Positions 1 through 12,360 of a stretch of 64,000 nt of DNA are shown piece by piece. Position 1 is the first letter of the stretch. Every line of letters starts with the position of its first letter. Below the pieces are notes generated by a model. That model was not told the origin of the DNA, did no database searches, and saw nothing but the letters and a program-made list of their open reading frames with translations. The stretch is taken from positions 620,001-684,000 of the forward strand of contig JAFREQ010000008.1 of assembly GCA_025331565.1 (NCBI GenBank), in the 5' to 3' direction. The stretch is from Holacanthus passer. Lineage: Eukaryota; Chordata; Actinopteri; Pomacanthidae. The position numbers were made by a program, and so were the translations under genes.

Positions 1-370
1 AAAAGGAAGTTGTTGTGGGGAGGACAAGTGTGAAGGCACACAAAAAAGCATGCAGGGCTGCTGAATAGCTTAATAAAGCAGTGAGCTGAGAGGTAGATGT
101 TATTGCTTGAGAAATAGTCAAAGAGGTAGAGGCAGAACTTGGTCAGTCAGCTGTTGTGGGGTTTGACCTGAAGACCTTCTTGCTCTGAGTGAACAGTCGT
201 CACAACTAAACCACTTGTGTGGGCGGTGACTTGCTGGAAGCTCTTTAACAACCGGTTTGGTGATGAAAGCAGAGGTGGTAACAACACCACTCAGTCACAG
301 CTCAACAAGTAAATTTATTATCATGTCGAGTTGCAGCATGAGTGAGTAAACATGCTGATATAAGTGGACA
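1..370. other. no supported feature
   Basis: Unique-looking AT-rich sequence with no open frame of interest and no repeat I recognise. Confidence 0.5.
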
Positions 371-373
371 TTA

Positions 374-582
374 GGTGGGTTTCCATCCACCTGCTTTTAT
401 GCACATTTTCAATTTGCATTTTTTTGCCCAATTTGAAAAAAATATGGTGATGCTCACCCTATCCAAATGAGCGAGCTTTCCAAGGATGAAACATGCATTA
501 TTTTGTATTTTCTTTTGCCCATTTTTTTTTTCCTTCTTCAAAATTCTGTTAAAATTTGCACAACATTTGGATGGAAGCCTGG
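374..582. mobile_element. MITE with TTA target-site duplication, PIF/Harbinger-like
   Basis: A 209-bp non-coding element. The left end reads GGTGGGTTTCCATCC and the reverse complement of the right end reads CCAGGCTTCCATCC, so the termini are imperfect inverted repeats. TTA lies directly outside both ends (371-373 and 583-585), which matches the 3-bp duplication made by PIF/Harbinger transposases. The interior is AT-rich with oligo-T runs and has no coding capacity. The 'gtttccatcc' termini are familiar from abundant teleost MITEs. Superfamily assignment rests on the 3-bp flanks and could be wrong. Confidence 0.6.
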
Positions 583-585
583 TTA

Positions 586-1559
586 ATGTTTAAATTTAGG
601 CAGCTGAAGTCCTGGCTGATATCAGATGGATTTGCACCAAGTTTCATTCTAATTTAATATCCACAGTCTGCTCTGCCCATTATTTTATATTCTGGTGTGC
701 AGTTTAATGATTATGTATTTAATATATATTCTTATGATTTGTCTTGTTGAGTGTTTTGTATTTTACCTTCAGACTTAATGAGCAAAAACGAGCTGCACTT
801 TCATGTAAATCTTTGGTGTTCGGTTGTTGATCAGGAGAAGAACTGCTACAAGTCGCTCGATGCACAAAACACGGACGAACATAAAGTAATAGTCTCACAA
901 GAGTATTGACTACATAGACTGTGTGTTCAGCTGATCCCCATGTTGTCAGAAATGAACTCTTTTCTGTATGTAAACTCTGGAAGATCATCACACCTTGCCA
1001 CAAGAGTTGGGTGGATTATTCTGTGGTATTTACAATCTCTTTCTATTTGATTAGAGATCTAAGAGCATCAAGGCAGATTAACTCTGTAAATAACCCCACC
1101 AATCTCTTCACATCCATGGCAGCAACTCACAAGGCATTAAGTTGTGAAGACTTTATCGATAGCTCTCGTGTTTGGGGGTTTAATTAAAACCCTGCTCACT
1201 CAGAAGGCACTGTCACTGCACTGAGATATCTTCCAGGGAGAAAAAAAAAAAATCAGGTTTTATCATCATGTTTGTCACAACCTCCTGTTAATATCTGCTG
1301 AATTACAATGTTGGCAAATCATATTGATGACAGCCATATCTCAGAATTATTGCACTAAGATGAAAAATATATGTCACATCCAATATTCTGCCAGTGAGGA
1401 AACACTGAAGTCTCACTGAAAAGCCACCGAGTTTCTGCCGTACTTTCCCAAATCTGAGAAAATAATGTGGGTGATTTCTTTTTTTTTCTTTTTTTTTTTT
1501 TACACCTTGGAACAAGACAGTAGCAGCAGCAGATGGTCAAGACTAGTTTTTACATTGAT
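586..1559. other. no supported feature; oligo-A and oligo-T tracts
   Basis: AT-rich sequence. It holds an A12 tract at 1241-1252 and a T-rich tract at about 1478-1501. Short open frames here overlap on both strands, have no recognisable motifs and are treated as chance. Confidence 0.5.
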
Positions 1560-1775
1560 GTGCTGAGGTATCTGGCTTTAGGCTACCCAGTATAAGGTGG
1601 AAAACTTGAAATGATTGGTTTGCTCTAGAATTCACACCTATCTGAGGCCCCGAGGCTACAGAGAGCACACTGCCTGACATATTCCAGTACAACGGGGAGT
1701 TCGCTTCTTTGACCTTCAGAGCCATGAAAGTGTAATTGACCTCTGGGTTTTTAATGTAAATTACAATGCTATTCA
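1560..1775. other. candidate conserved non-coding element
   Basis: Complex, balanced-composition sequence ending in an ATTA-rich stretch (gtgtaattgacctctggg, then taaattacaatgc). The homeodomain-type AATTG/ATTA words and absence of repeats resemble vertebrate CNEs. This is inference from appearance only. Confidence 0.3.
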
Positions 1776-2309
1776 TCAAAGTAGTTATATAAAAAATTTA
1801 GATGTGTGTTTTGCAATTAAAATGCTGAAGTTCTGCTCACATTCTTGGATGGTAGTGTATATCAAAGAGTACAACAACATATTGAATATGATGTTAAAGG
1901 GTGAACATCCAGTACAGATATCAAATATTACTACTGTACAGATACTGCAGACCAATACTTGTAATCTGAGCAGTGATTTGCATTTCCTGTGCAGCATTAG
2001 AGGAAGTAAATAATGGATTTATGAATATTTCAATATTTCATGCATTGTTGCCTTCTACTCTTTGTGATCACCTCTGCTGCTGCTAATCACTCGGCTGCAG
2101 TGTGTGACCAGGCTCAAAATTTTAACAGCAAAGATAATTATTTTACTAACAGTCAACAATAGTTTCCTGCGAGGACTGAATCACCAATGTGAATACGAAT
2201 TGACCCGCTGACTGACGACCTGACCGAAGATCAGTGATCATTGACTTAACTGTTGTTTGTGTACCCAGAGGTACAGAGGAAGTTTGGCAAATTAAAATAC
2301 TTATACTTA
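1776..2309. other. no supported feature
   Basis: AT-rich unique-looking sequence. No repeat, RNA gene or coding exon recognised. Confidence 0.5.
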
Positions 2310-2385
2310 CTTATAATTAGATTAGCCTTTATTGTCTCCCTTACGAGAAATTTGTCTTGCACATTCAAGAGAACACAGACTTGTA
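2310..2385. mobile_element. possible LINE 3'-end fragment
   Basis: The stretch containing agcctttattgtctc and agaaatttgtcttgcac resembles 3' untranslated tails of fish non-LTR retrotransposons. No reverse-transcriptase frame is attached and no oligo-A tail is visible. The call is from memory and weak. Confidence 0.3.
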
Positions 2386-3797
2386 ATTTTACAATATGTT
2401 AACAACACATGTTACTTTCAGGTGTGTTCGTATTGTTGCTGAAGGAATTTTATATTATGTGAAATCAAGGTCTTAGTATATTAGTTACTAACCTGGTCAG
2501 GTGTGGTTACATTTTTCTTCACTGTACATCTGAAACAGGTTTACAGTCCAAACTGCCTTCCCACAGTGAGCCATGCTCTGTCAAAAGAAATCCCCACTCA
2601 CTATCATCAGATCTCTTTTCCTGGTGGGTTATCAGACATCACAGACTGGACCCGGTTTGTTAACATGAGTGTGACGTGTGTAATCCTGATGTCATGTTAC
2701 ATGATATCTCAATGTGTGAAGCTGCTCCCTCACTGACTTGGCGGTGAATCACTACACACTGACTACAGTGGTATATACTGATTGGGTTACTGCTTCAGTG
2801 AACATTGGGTCACTGATGAGTTACCGACAACCTGTGACACAATTTCAAGGTGTGGCAGAGCAAAGATAAGAAAGAATGAGATGAGTGACCAAGTCCACCA
2901 CCTGGGGTTTTTCGCCTCTAAGAAAAAATGAAACACCAGGAATTGTGATTTACTACAGATTTAATTACTTGATACAAGGCACACAGCTTTGCTGCAGCAA
3001 GAAAACCTAATGAAGCGTCATAATAAAAATTTGAGGCTGGAGTAACTGGACGTGCTGCTATTGGAAGAACAAACGTATTAGTGGCTTTGAGGTGGTATTA
3101 CATTTGGAAAATCTCATCTTTTATAGTGTAAATGTTTTGATAAAATGTCCAATATCCAAACAAAACAATGAACTAATGAAGCTGATTAGGATGACGCTGG
3201 TTATGAAGAATATAAATGAGGTGTGTGCAGACGGCCGGTCGGTTTGGGCATCAATCAAAAGTGAAGCATATCTGTAGTATCAGTTTGTACTGGAGCTGTC
3301 CTGCTAACAATGTCCGACTTTTGTAAACTGTATAATGGTCAAAATACTCAAAAAATAATAATGACAAAATAAAAATAATAACTGGGATCCTAATGCGAAT
3401 GTAAATATATTCAGTGAGTATACAGAGCAAACAGTGTATTCTGGGAATTTTCCACAGAGCTGAATAAAAAAAATTGTACTGGAACAGTTTTGTCTCAGAC
3501 CCTTTGGGCATGTACTAACTGGGCAGTGGATTGAGACGTGCACTTGATTATGTAGTCGTTGAAAAAATGATTTACCTCCTGTTTTTATGTGGAGCTGCAA
3601 ACATGCAAAAGTGGCAAGTGCAATCTCAAAGACAGTTTGAGTCATCAGGCTTTTTTTTTTTTTTTCTAGCCTTTACTCTTGCTTAGTTTGTGGCTTTGTT
3701 GATAGTAAAATTTTGTTTCCCGCATTGAGAGCAAATGCAGAACTCTAGTGCAGGACATTAGATTTCTGATGAAATAGCTCCACTTATTAGTCATGAG
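2386..3797. other. no supported feature; one complex block at about 2880-3080
   Basis: Mostly AT-rich unique sequence. The part at 2880-3080 is more complex and could be a CNE. An oligo-T run lies at about 3651-3666. Short open frames are unremarkable. Confidence 0.45.
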
Positions 3798-4185
3798 TAC
3801 AACCCTGATTCTCAAAAAAGATGGCTGCTGTGTAAAACATGAACAAAACAGAACAGTACAAAGACAATATATTTAATGTTTGACCTCATCAACTTTATTA
3901 ATCTTTTGTTTGGATCAGTCCACAGGTAAACAGGTTCATTGGTAACAGGTGATAGTATCATGATTGGGTATGAAAGGTTCATCCTGGAAAGACTCAGTCG
4001 TTCACAAGCGAGGATGGAGAGAGGTTCAACACTTTGTCAAACACAGGATTGTATAGAGGAGATTACTACATGGGCTCAGGAACACTTTGTAAAACTGTTG
4101 TCTGTAAACACAGTTTGTAAATGATTGCATTCTATTTTTATTTAGGTTTAACACAGCATCCCAACTTTTTGGAATTTGGATTGTT
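3798..4185 (-). mobile_element. Tc1/mariner-type internally deleted element, copy 1 (reverse)
   Basis: A 388-bp non-autonomous DNA transposon. The left end (tacaaccctgattctcaaaa) and the right end (cccaactttttggaatttgg, then attg) are inverted repeats of each other, and a TA lies at the left boundary as expected for Tc1/mariner insertions. Interior sequence matches the copy at 38398-38898 in the opposite orientation: both contain the words for 'cctgagcccatgtg', 'ttcacaagcgaggatgg' (or complement) and 'ggatcagtccaca'. I recognise the ends as those of a common teleost mariner-like family whose full-length member encodes a transposase; here nearly all of that coding region is gone. It is shorter than copy 2 because of an extra deletion on the right side. 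Confidence 0.8.
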
Positions 4186-4559
4186 CCCTAAAAACTTGAA
4201 TTTTTTTGATATATATTAAATATATAAAATGACATAGTCTGCCTATATTGTCACATTAATCTCTCGCTTTGCTTAAGGTCCTTTTCCCTTCTGCAACTAC
4301 ATAATTGGGACACTTGTCATTTGAATCAAGTTTTAACAAGATTCATGTGCAGCTTTGCTTTTCATTATGTTCTTATCCTACCTGGAGAGGCCAGCAGCAA
4401 GCCATGCATATCCTTTGTGCAAACCTATACGACAGTAAACTGTGAGTGTAATACATTGCAACCCAACCAGTTGCTCTACTTGGGAGAAATCCATGTGTCC
4501 AACTCTAAACAGAGAATAGTAATGAATACATTTAAGATGTTGTCATGTCGGTTGAGCAT
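4186..4559. other. no supported feature
   Basis: AT-rich sequence following the mariner-type element, with a short TATA-rich stretch at about 4207-4235. Confidence 0.5.
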
Positions 4560-4715
4560 CACTATTTCCTGCTCAGCAAGTATCCATGGCAACTCTAATT
4601 CTGCGGGTGGGGCCAGATCGCTGGTGGTAATTGCTTCAAACAGATGCATACTTTTACCAAACTGACCTTTATCAAAACCTTGAGCCATATTAATCATCTG
4701 TTTAGTCTCCATTTA
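4560..4715. other. candidate conserved non-coding element
   Basis: Complex sequence containing tatccatggcaactctaatt, which includes a half-match to an RFX X-box (CCATGGCAAC), followed by taattg and tattaatcat. Appearance is enhancer-like; conservation is untested. Confidence 0.35.
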
Positions 4716-5549
4716 GGCTGTGTTCTGACATTGTGCAGTCGTATTGATTTATAAAGCCGTCTGCACGGAGGCACCAGACAATAGCTTTTCAAATCGGGCC
4801 GAATGGCGCCGTTTCATCCTGTATGTCAGGATGAATAGATAAATAAATAAATTGCTAACACAACAGGCTTCACTGTAAAGGCTTTGCTGCATCTCTCCAA
4901 GTTATACAGGATCTATGGGCTTCGAATTGTGGTCAGTTGAGTTTACTTTTCATCTTTTTTTCTCAAAACATTGTCAGTATAGAAGAAGGTTGAGTCATCA
5001 GAGAAGAAGACATAATGTGCCTTGCCAGATATATTATTATGGCAGACAGACACGCTAATAACACTGGTTTTACAGAATTAAATCCTTGAATATGTTTTGA
5101 AAATATGGAGAGAGGAAGAACAGTACAACCAGACTTATATTTTTGTATAAAAGCTGAATGAGACATTGTTGGACTATCGTTAATCTTTCCATTCAAGGTG
5201 CATTACCAGGAAAATCTTCACCCTACCATTGATTTCAAAACAGTATTTTTCTTCATCTGGTGCGTAATGACCTTCATGAGTTCCTTCACGGCTTCAAAGG
5301 TCTTTTTCTCCATGCTATGGAGAGTCCATTATGTCCTTGTTCCTGACTTAATTGTACTAATACTCGAAATAGACAGCTTGATGGTTGAACTGTTTTTTTC
5401 TCATCCATGTATTAATCTTGTTGTTGTGCTCTTCAAACTAGTACATTCATTCAACACTTAATGCTAACTTTGTAATTGGCCTGTAACTATGTTGTTTAAT
5501 TGCTTAACATGAATCACTGTTTTGTGTTACACAGCTCATTGGATGTTCT
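4716..5549. other. no supported feature
   Basis: No recognised repeat. A 31-codon reverse-strand frame at 5218-5313 beginning MEKKTFEAVKELMKVI looks protein-like but is too short to call and has no flanking coding sequence; it may be a fragment of a decayed transposon gene. Confidence 0.4.
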
Positions 5550-5935
5550 AATTTAGTAATTTGGGTTTTTCGGGAGACGCGTGTTCTCAAAAGCTCCAAA
5601 CAGACCGTCTAACATCCACTGCTCTTCTCTGTGTGTAATTAGATTCAAATCCTGTCCTCTGATCGTTGACAACACATTATCCTCCATGTCAGTCCCACAA
5701 GCACCATTAGGGTGAGTGGCCCTGCTTCATTTGCCTGTCTTTTTTTTCCTTGTCTTTAGCTGTGACCCCAAAGCTGTTTGCTAAGCAGAGGAATCGAGAA
5801 AGGATTCACTTAGATGAAATGACAGGCTAATAGCGTTTAATGAGCTGTTTTGGCATGATGTTGTCCTCCTGAGCTTGTTTGCAGTGCGAGGCTCTCTGAC
5901 ACTGCCCATCTGCAACCTCCAACTGTGTGTATGCG
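5550..5935. other. candidate conserved non-coding element
   Basis: Non-repetitive, moderately GC-balanced sequence with words such as gtgtaattagattcaaat and tagcgtttaatgagc. It has no sustained coding frame and ends just before a GT-rich microsatellite. Confidence 0.35.
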
Positions 5936-5954
5936 TATCTCTAGCATGCATCTG

Positions 5955-5985
5955 TGGCTTTGTGTGTGCGTATGCGTGTGGCTGT
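5955..5985. repeat. degenerate (GT)n microsatellite
   Basis: Interrupted GT/GC-GT dinucleotide tract (gtgtgtgcgtatgcgtgtgg). Confidence 0.7.
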
Positions 5986-6654
5986 GATCAGAGAGGGACA
6001 GGCTGACACAACTAATGGAGAGAGATGTACAGTGCAGACCTGGCAACGCACAAGAGGCTTTCAGCTCCTTAGCCTTGATTCGGAGATTCAGGAAGAGTGA
6101 TGGTGTGAGAAGACCCCGGCTATACTAAAATCACCGGCAGGATAAGAGCTCTAGATGTGTTTCTAAGAGGAAAGACATGATTTGAGTGAGATAGTTATTA
6201 GCCAAGACGAGAAACAAACCTCCCACACATGTCCCAGCAAAAGCCCAGCCAGAGCTGTAGAGGTCTCGCAACTTGGATACGTGGACTTCTGAAAGATCCA
6301 CTCGTTAGCTTTAAGGGATAATCAGACATTTTCCACAAATCAATCATTTATAGGACAAATCAGCAACTTGTTATCAACTGGTCATTTTAGAAAATTATGA
6401 TTTAGGTCAGTTGAGGATGCAGTTTCCTTGTCCTGCACACACCTTTCTTACGCCTTGACAGGAGAAATGTCCTCTGTCAAATTTCAGTTCACTGATTAAA
6501 GCTCTGCCTTTAATACCAGTGTGCCAAAAAAAAACTGTTGGCACAATGGTATTAGTTAGTTTTAAACTGCTGTTTAAACTCAGAGATTTGCACTGATGTC
6601 GCTCCATCTGTGCTTGGGCGTATGATTTTTTTTAAACTGGCAGAATCACAACAG
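5986..6654. other. no supported feature
   Basis: Unique-looking sequence upstream of the LINE fragment; no repeat or exon recognised. Confidence 0.5.
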
Positions 6655-7135
6655 TAAGGTTTGGAGGAAATCGTTCATCCGCTATCATCCTTAACACAGT
6701 CGCACCACAGGGATTCTGCCTTCGTCCTTATGTTCACTCACTTGTGTCACTAAAAATCTTAATTGCCAAATTGTCAATTGTGCAGATGATACAATAGTGA
6801 TTGTTCTGGGCTTTGACAACAATATGGAGGCCTGTATAACAGACACAAGAGAATTTTCACTATGATGCAGGGATAACAATTTATCCTTCAATGCAGACAA
6901 AACCAAATGGATTATTATTGATTTTAGGCGGCACAATGTGAGCCGCTCCCCACCGACTATTGAGGGTACAGCTGTTGAGAGTGTGACTTGTTTTAAATTC
7001 CTTCGGATGCAGATCTCCAACTGTCTCACTTGGTCTGAAAAGTGTTTACATTCTAAGCAAAGCTCAGCGAAGGCTTTACTTGCCCTGATGTCTTAAAAAG
7101 TTTCTGCAGAGAGACTGTAGTTTGCTTTCCAAATG
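6655..7135 (+). pseudogene. decayed LINE reverse-transcriptase fragment
   Basis: A remnant of a non-LTR retrotransposon ORF2, covering only the later palm and thumb region of the reverse transcriptase. Forward translation in shifting frames gives SSAIILNTVAPQG (the family's 'TGAPQG' block), then CADD at 6779-6790 (the catalytic YADD/FADD box with both aspartates kept), then NNLSFNADKTKWIIIDFRR, EGTAVESVTCFKFL and a degenerate 'SKAQRRLY' before LKKFLQRDC. This order and spacing is characteristic of the L2/Rex-like LINEs common in fish. Frameshifts and stops break it, and the upstream endonuclease and the 3' end are missing, so it is a dead 5'-truncated and decayed insertion. The clade cannot be settled from this short segment. 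No oligo-A tail was found close to its end. Confidence 0.85.
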
Positions 7136-8045
7136 TTTTGATAAAACGACTGTAATTTGAAGAGTTAGGATAACAGGCTCACTTCCCCCCGTCCTGTCCT
7201 GATATGGCTTTCGTGAAACACAAAACTCCACCTAAAGCACTGTGTAATAATTGTTGATTATAGTGTTTACAAGGGAAATGTTGTTGCAGAATGTTAAGTC
7301 CAAGGGTAAAGACGGGCAGATAAAACTATTCATTTGACCTTGTGTATAAACATACTGTTTTCGGCCAGATTCTGTTAAAGAAAGTTAAAGAGTGGGATGG
7401 CGAGGCTCAGTAAATACAGCCGGAGTGGCTACACACTGGTAGTTTCAGCATCGAAGAAACCAGTTCAGTAACAATTTTATGCTGTTTGAAGTGCATGCAG
7501 GAAACATTCAGGCTAATTTGACATTCAGTCCTGGAAAAGACAAGAAACGGTTACAGTAAATCGTTATGCACTGAATATGAATGAACTTCTCATCTACAGT
7601 AAACATGCTCTGATTAAGCTTGAGGTGCTGTGAAACTCACTGAATGCACAACAGCCAACCCAAGTGTTACAGTAAAAAGAGATAATAATGTAGTGTTGGT
7701 ATTTTATATTAGCTTATCTACTGGGGCAATTCTGTTTGTCATGCAATTAAGGAAGTCTTGCATACTTAAATGTTACAGAAAGGTATGCTCCCTGCTTGAA
7801 ATTAATTTCCACGACCACAGTGAACTTTGGATTTAATAAGCTATTATCACATAATCTGTATTATAGTTAAATGCAATAACTACTGCAGACGCACACTCAC
7901 AAAAGGAAAGCCTAATGAGGTTTGCACGACTTATTGTCTGTCTTGCAGTCAGCTTCATTTATAGCCATGCTAAATTGATTTGGAAAATATTATTAAACCT
8001 ACTGAACCGTCCTTTCTCTAATTATTACAGAGCAACCTCAACATT
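7136..8045. other. no supported feature
   Basis: AT-rich unique sequence. The part at 7180-7440 is more complex and could be regulatory, but nothing specific can be shown. Confidence 0.45.
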
Positions 8046-8079
8046 TATATTAATATATATATATAAATATATATTTTTA

Positions 8080-8110
<31 letters not shown>
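8046..8110. repeat. compound (AT)n-(AC)n microsatellite
   Basis: An interrupted AT/TATA tract (8046-8086) runs into about eleven AC units (8089-8110). Confidence 0.9.
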
Positions 8111-11100
8111 GCACAGTGAAGCTGTTTCATTCTGCAACCCAAACTAAACCTTTTGAGCCCCTCTCTCTCATCTCTGTGCTGCTGCATGCCCAGAATGTTA
8201 AACTGCTAAAGAATACAGACTATTTCTAAGGCTTCCTCCCTCTTCCCTTGTGTTTAAACTGGAACATCACCATACACCCACCTTTGGTTGATGTTTAAGT
8301 GTGTGTTGAGCAGCTAAAGGGATAAAGTCCTAACAGCTCAAGCATCCAGAGCCATTATTATATTTTTCCAGGCCATTCTCCCTTTGCAAGCCTGTTGTCA
8401 GTACGACCCCCAAACAGATGAATTGTGGCATTTTGGTGCACAGATTAATTATTTGTGTTTATTCATGACATTCTGACCTTTAGGCTCTTGAGCTTGATAT
8501 TTAATATGTTGCTGTAAAAGATATCCAACTATGTTAAAGTATGCAATATTCATAGTCTAATATGTCTTGATCAACACAAACCATCATATCCAAAAGTCGT
8601 AATCAACAGTTACTTTAAAGTGTACATGTGTGAATTTGAATTAGCACTTTGTGATAATTGCCTCACCACTGTTTCAGCAATGGTGTAAACCTTGAGGGGT
8701 TTTGGTATCAGATTACACTCCTGGTCGGATGATGGTCCGATTGCAGTCTCTTGTTTTAGTTGGACCAGACTTTGCGTCCACGGTGTGTTGATAATGGCAG
8801 ATAAGCTACAGGTTGGCTCAGTAATTCAAGGGGATGGACGCTAATTTACAGTGAAAGACGCTAGCTGTGATTTGTTCCTCTTATCTATATGGATGGCCGT
8901 CTGCATGGTGTGCACTATAACCGGCTCTGCTGCCATCATTACCGCTGCTATGGAGACAGGAGGGCGGACAAGGTCTCATCCAAATCCATCAGCGAGTCTG
9001 AGTTATTCAGCCCTGCCCTGCTCTGGACAGGCTCATATGTAGAGTTCATACCAAGGGAGGGGCATGGGGGCTGCTAAATCATTCTACATCAGACGGCAGC
9101 TTTAGAAAATCAATGCTTCTTCGGTTTTTCCCTTCAGACAGGAGTGCATGGGGTGAGGAGAGGAGGATGCAGAGCGGAGAGGGAATCGAGTCTGTTTGTG
9201 TGAAAAGGGTGGATATCATTGTTATGTTCATGAAGACGAAGGGGTCGTGGAGGCGGCTGCAGAAAGCAGGAGCCAAGTACACGTAGCCACGGCCTCATCA
9301 GCAGGGGCGACCATGTTGCAATGGCACACACCGACATCACATCGAGCCACATGTTTCACGTAGCAGCGCAGTCACAGTTACATGAGTGGGGTCACGCTGA
9401 GCCAAGTCTGAACTCTGACCTCGGAGCCAGCGGAAAAAGCAATACAGCCTGTTGTGTGGCTTAAAACACCCACCTGTCCACTTCTACTAACCAGCTAAAA
9501 GGATGAAATGGAAGCCTATGGCACTGAGAATAACACACATTTTCTCTTGTGAATTTGTCCACAAACTTAAAGAGCTGGAAAATAAGATGTCTGAAACATG
9601 AGCTGAGCAAACAAAATGTTAGTAAATCACTTTTGATCTTAAATTAGATGTGCATTCCTGACACTGCTTCTCTAAATGGCAAATTAAACCAATATGAAGG
9701 CAGCATTTCTAAGTCTCCTGTGCAAAGAGAAAATGAAACACCCACAAGTGCATCAGCAGCAACAACAAGCAGTGTTCAGGAGCCCATCGCCGTTGTAATA
9801 TCACCTCAAACTGCACATGTGGAAGTTTAAAAAAAGCATTTTGATTTGAAACAAGAAACTATAAAACATCTGTCAGCTCTCAGGATGGAGGGGCCGTGGG
9901 AGGGGACAGGCAGTTCCCAAACAAGTGAAACAGAGGAGTGGAGCATTGGATCTGTAATTGTAGAGATGTCTCGAGTGTCACAGGACAGTGAACTGTGAGC
10001 ACAGGAGAACATCCCAGCAGTCTGTTGTTGTGTGTTTTTGAACACGCTGCACAATCTAATATCAAGCAAATTACCAATTTGTTCGATTTAGAAAAGAGGT
10101 AATGATTCTGTGATGAACAGTCTTGTTTCTAGGGCCTAGTAGAAATCATTTGCTGAGTTCAGTTGCAATTTTCAGGGGCTAAAGGTGCAATAAAAAAACT
10201 TACTAACGTGACAGAAGAGGCAAGAATTTTATATCTGAGTTTGATCTTGAGCTTGGGTGTGGCAAGAGGCCGCAGTAGTGCCCCTACAGCCCTCTCGGCA
10301 CATTTTACCTACATGTACAAAAACTGGTAAACTGGAATGTGTATCAGATCTGGATCTACAAAAAAGCCTCCATGCCAAATCCAACAAGAAGTCAGCCAGT
10401 TTGAATTTAGTTCTTTTTTTTTTTTTTTTTGCCGTTTACAGGTGTGATATTTTAAGAAACTCGACTTCAGTCTGGATCAGTGCCATCTAAAGACCTTAAC
10501 AATGAAAAGTTCTTAAGCTTTTAAGTTTATTCTATAGCCAAGAAGTCACTGCTAAACTTGAATAAAAACATTTCACTTTAATTTTCACCATAATCCAGAC
10601 ATCGAACATTTCTGACAAAAAAGTTATTACTCTCAAAAAGTCTTAGTGGGGATGAGTAAGTGAAAATTAAATCTGAGCATGCAAAGGTTTCATAAATAAG
10701 GCCCACTGAGTGTTTTAAGTTTTTATTCAAGCACACGATCCCTGGAAAGGGGAACACCTGTGTGTCCGAGGTGAGAAGTGTATCATTTGCTGAAAACATT
10801 GTCAGATTATTATCTTAAAAACTGCACTGAATTCATTTCTGTGTGTGTGTTACAAGTTGTGCCATCTATTCCACAGTTAACAGCAGAAGTTCCTAGAACA
10901 GAGCAATTTTGTGTCAGGTTGATGTCTTCTAAAAACAGGAGATAAGACTGATGAAGCCCAACTGTTGGAAAAACTTTCCACCATTACCTGTTCTCTCAGT
11001 CCTCCGTGTTATTAGTATCACATCGCTCACCTCGTCTGCCACAGCTCAGCAGGAGATTTATATCCTTGGTTTGGTGCTCAGGTGAGTGAAGGTAGAGACT

Positions 11101-12204
11101 ATAGTCTCAGTAGTAGAGGCAGTAAGCAAGAGAAATATTGGACTGGAAATGGTTTTCTGCATCAGATCATGACTGATGGCACTTATTCACCGGAGAGACA
11201 GGCCTCCACAGCGGCTCTCATACTAATTGTTTTTGTTGTTTAGTTGAACTCTTAGAAAAGTTGTAGACTAAAACAACAAAGCCATCATTCTAAGTTTTCT
11301 GCGTGAGTGTCCAAAATGGAGGGAGAAAACAAATACTGAGGGTTAGTAAACATGCTGATGCTTTTTTTTCATTTTTTTTATTCCAGAACATAAAATCAAT
11401 AGAAGTCATTTCACAGCTAATTTGCATTAGAAATAGCACGCTTGCACACTGAGTCTTAAAATCAGGGTCCTTCTGAACCCTGAGGGCTTGAATATACAGT
11501 GATCGCTTTACAGCAGACATGTTAATGCATGTTGCAAAGCCCTTCTCCGGTGACCTTATCACCTCGCTTACTTTTCTAAGCTTTTCTGAAAACAGCCCAT
11601 CTGAAGAGCAGCGTGTAATGTCAACAAGTCACATCGTCATCGCCAGAACGGCCGGGAGGTAGCGCACACTTAATCGCTTATAATTTTATTGATATTGCAC
11701 AGAATTTTGTGCACAGATGCTTCATTTTTTTCTTGTAGGCAACATTTTTATTTTTAACTCTCCTGTATTGTTATGCCACACAATAGTGCCGACATATCTC
11801 CAGATTTTCTCCCAGGTGAGTGAAAATTTTGGGCCACTGCTGAGCACTTTAAGCAAATAGGAAATTGCTTCACAGCAGCCTGACACCAGTGGCGATGAGG
11901 ACCGAGCTGAAGCAAACCTCAAAGGCCACTATCGGCAGCTACTGTAGGTGGCTAACAAGCGTGTGGTTACAGGAAAGGGAAGGCGGCTCAGTGTGCAAGG
12001 CCGGCGAGGTGTCAGGAAGTTGGCCCTTTCATATAGATTTAGATATCAGCCTTTCTTGAAGCGGCAGACTCTGCGTTACAGGTGTATGTTTGATTCTCTC
12101 AGATCAGATCTGTCCATCAACAAATGAACAGGAGAGGGAGAAGGTAGTTTGTCACTCACTAACTGTGATCAAAGTTATCTAAAAAAGAGTCAATGATGAT
12201 GTGA
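8111..12204. other. no supported feature over 4 kb
   Basis: Long stretch of unique-looking DNA. It holds an oligo-T17 tract at 10414-10430 and a short TG run near 10842. An open frame at 9648-9830 is Ser/Thr-rich but has no homology I recognise. Composition at 8320-8500 and 9480-9560 is AT-rich and non-coding. Confidence 0.45.
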
Positions 12205-12360
12205 CTGCAGGGGTGGACCGGCCATCTGGAGTAGTGGGATTTCCTCTGTGGGCCGGTTGACCTGTGGGTCGACAGTGAATCTGGCAACACTGACGCAAAC
12301 AGAAAACTGGCACGTCGTGTTTTATAGTCCTGCGTCACACTGATGTGTGGGCTTCATATA
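12205..12360. repeat. possible interspersed repeat
   Basis: The words gtggaccggccatctggag and gtgggccggttgacctgtgg resemble a teleost interspersed repeat with a 'ggccatctgg...gggccgg' core. No inverted termini or target duplication could be fixed, so the boundaries are approximate. Confidence 0.25.

Noticed and set aside
6691..7029. 112-codon reverse frame as a gene
   Set aside because: It is the antisense shadow of the LINE reverse-transcriptase fragment on the + strand.
9648..9830. Ser/Thr-rich 60-codon frame
   Set aside because: No splice context, no recognisable motif, and of ordinary length for this DNA.
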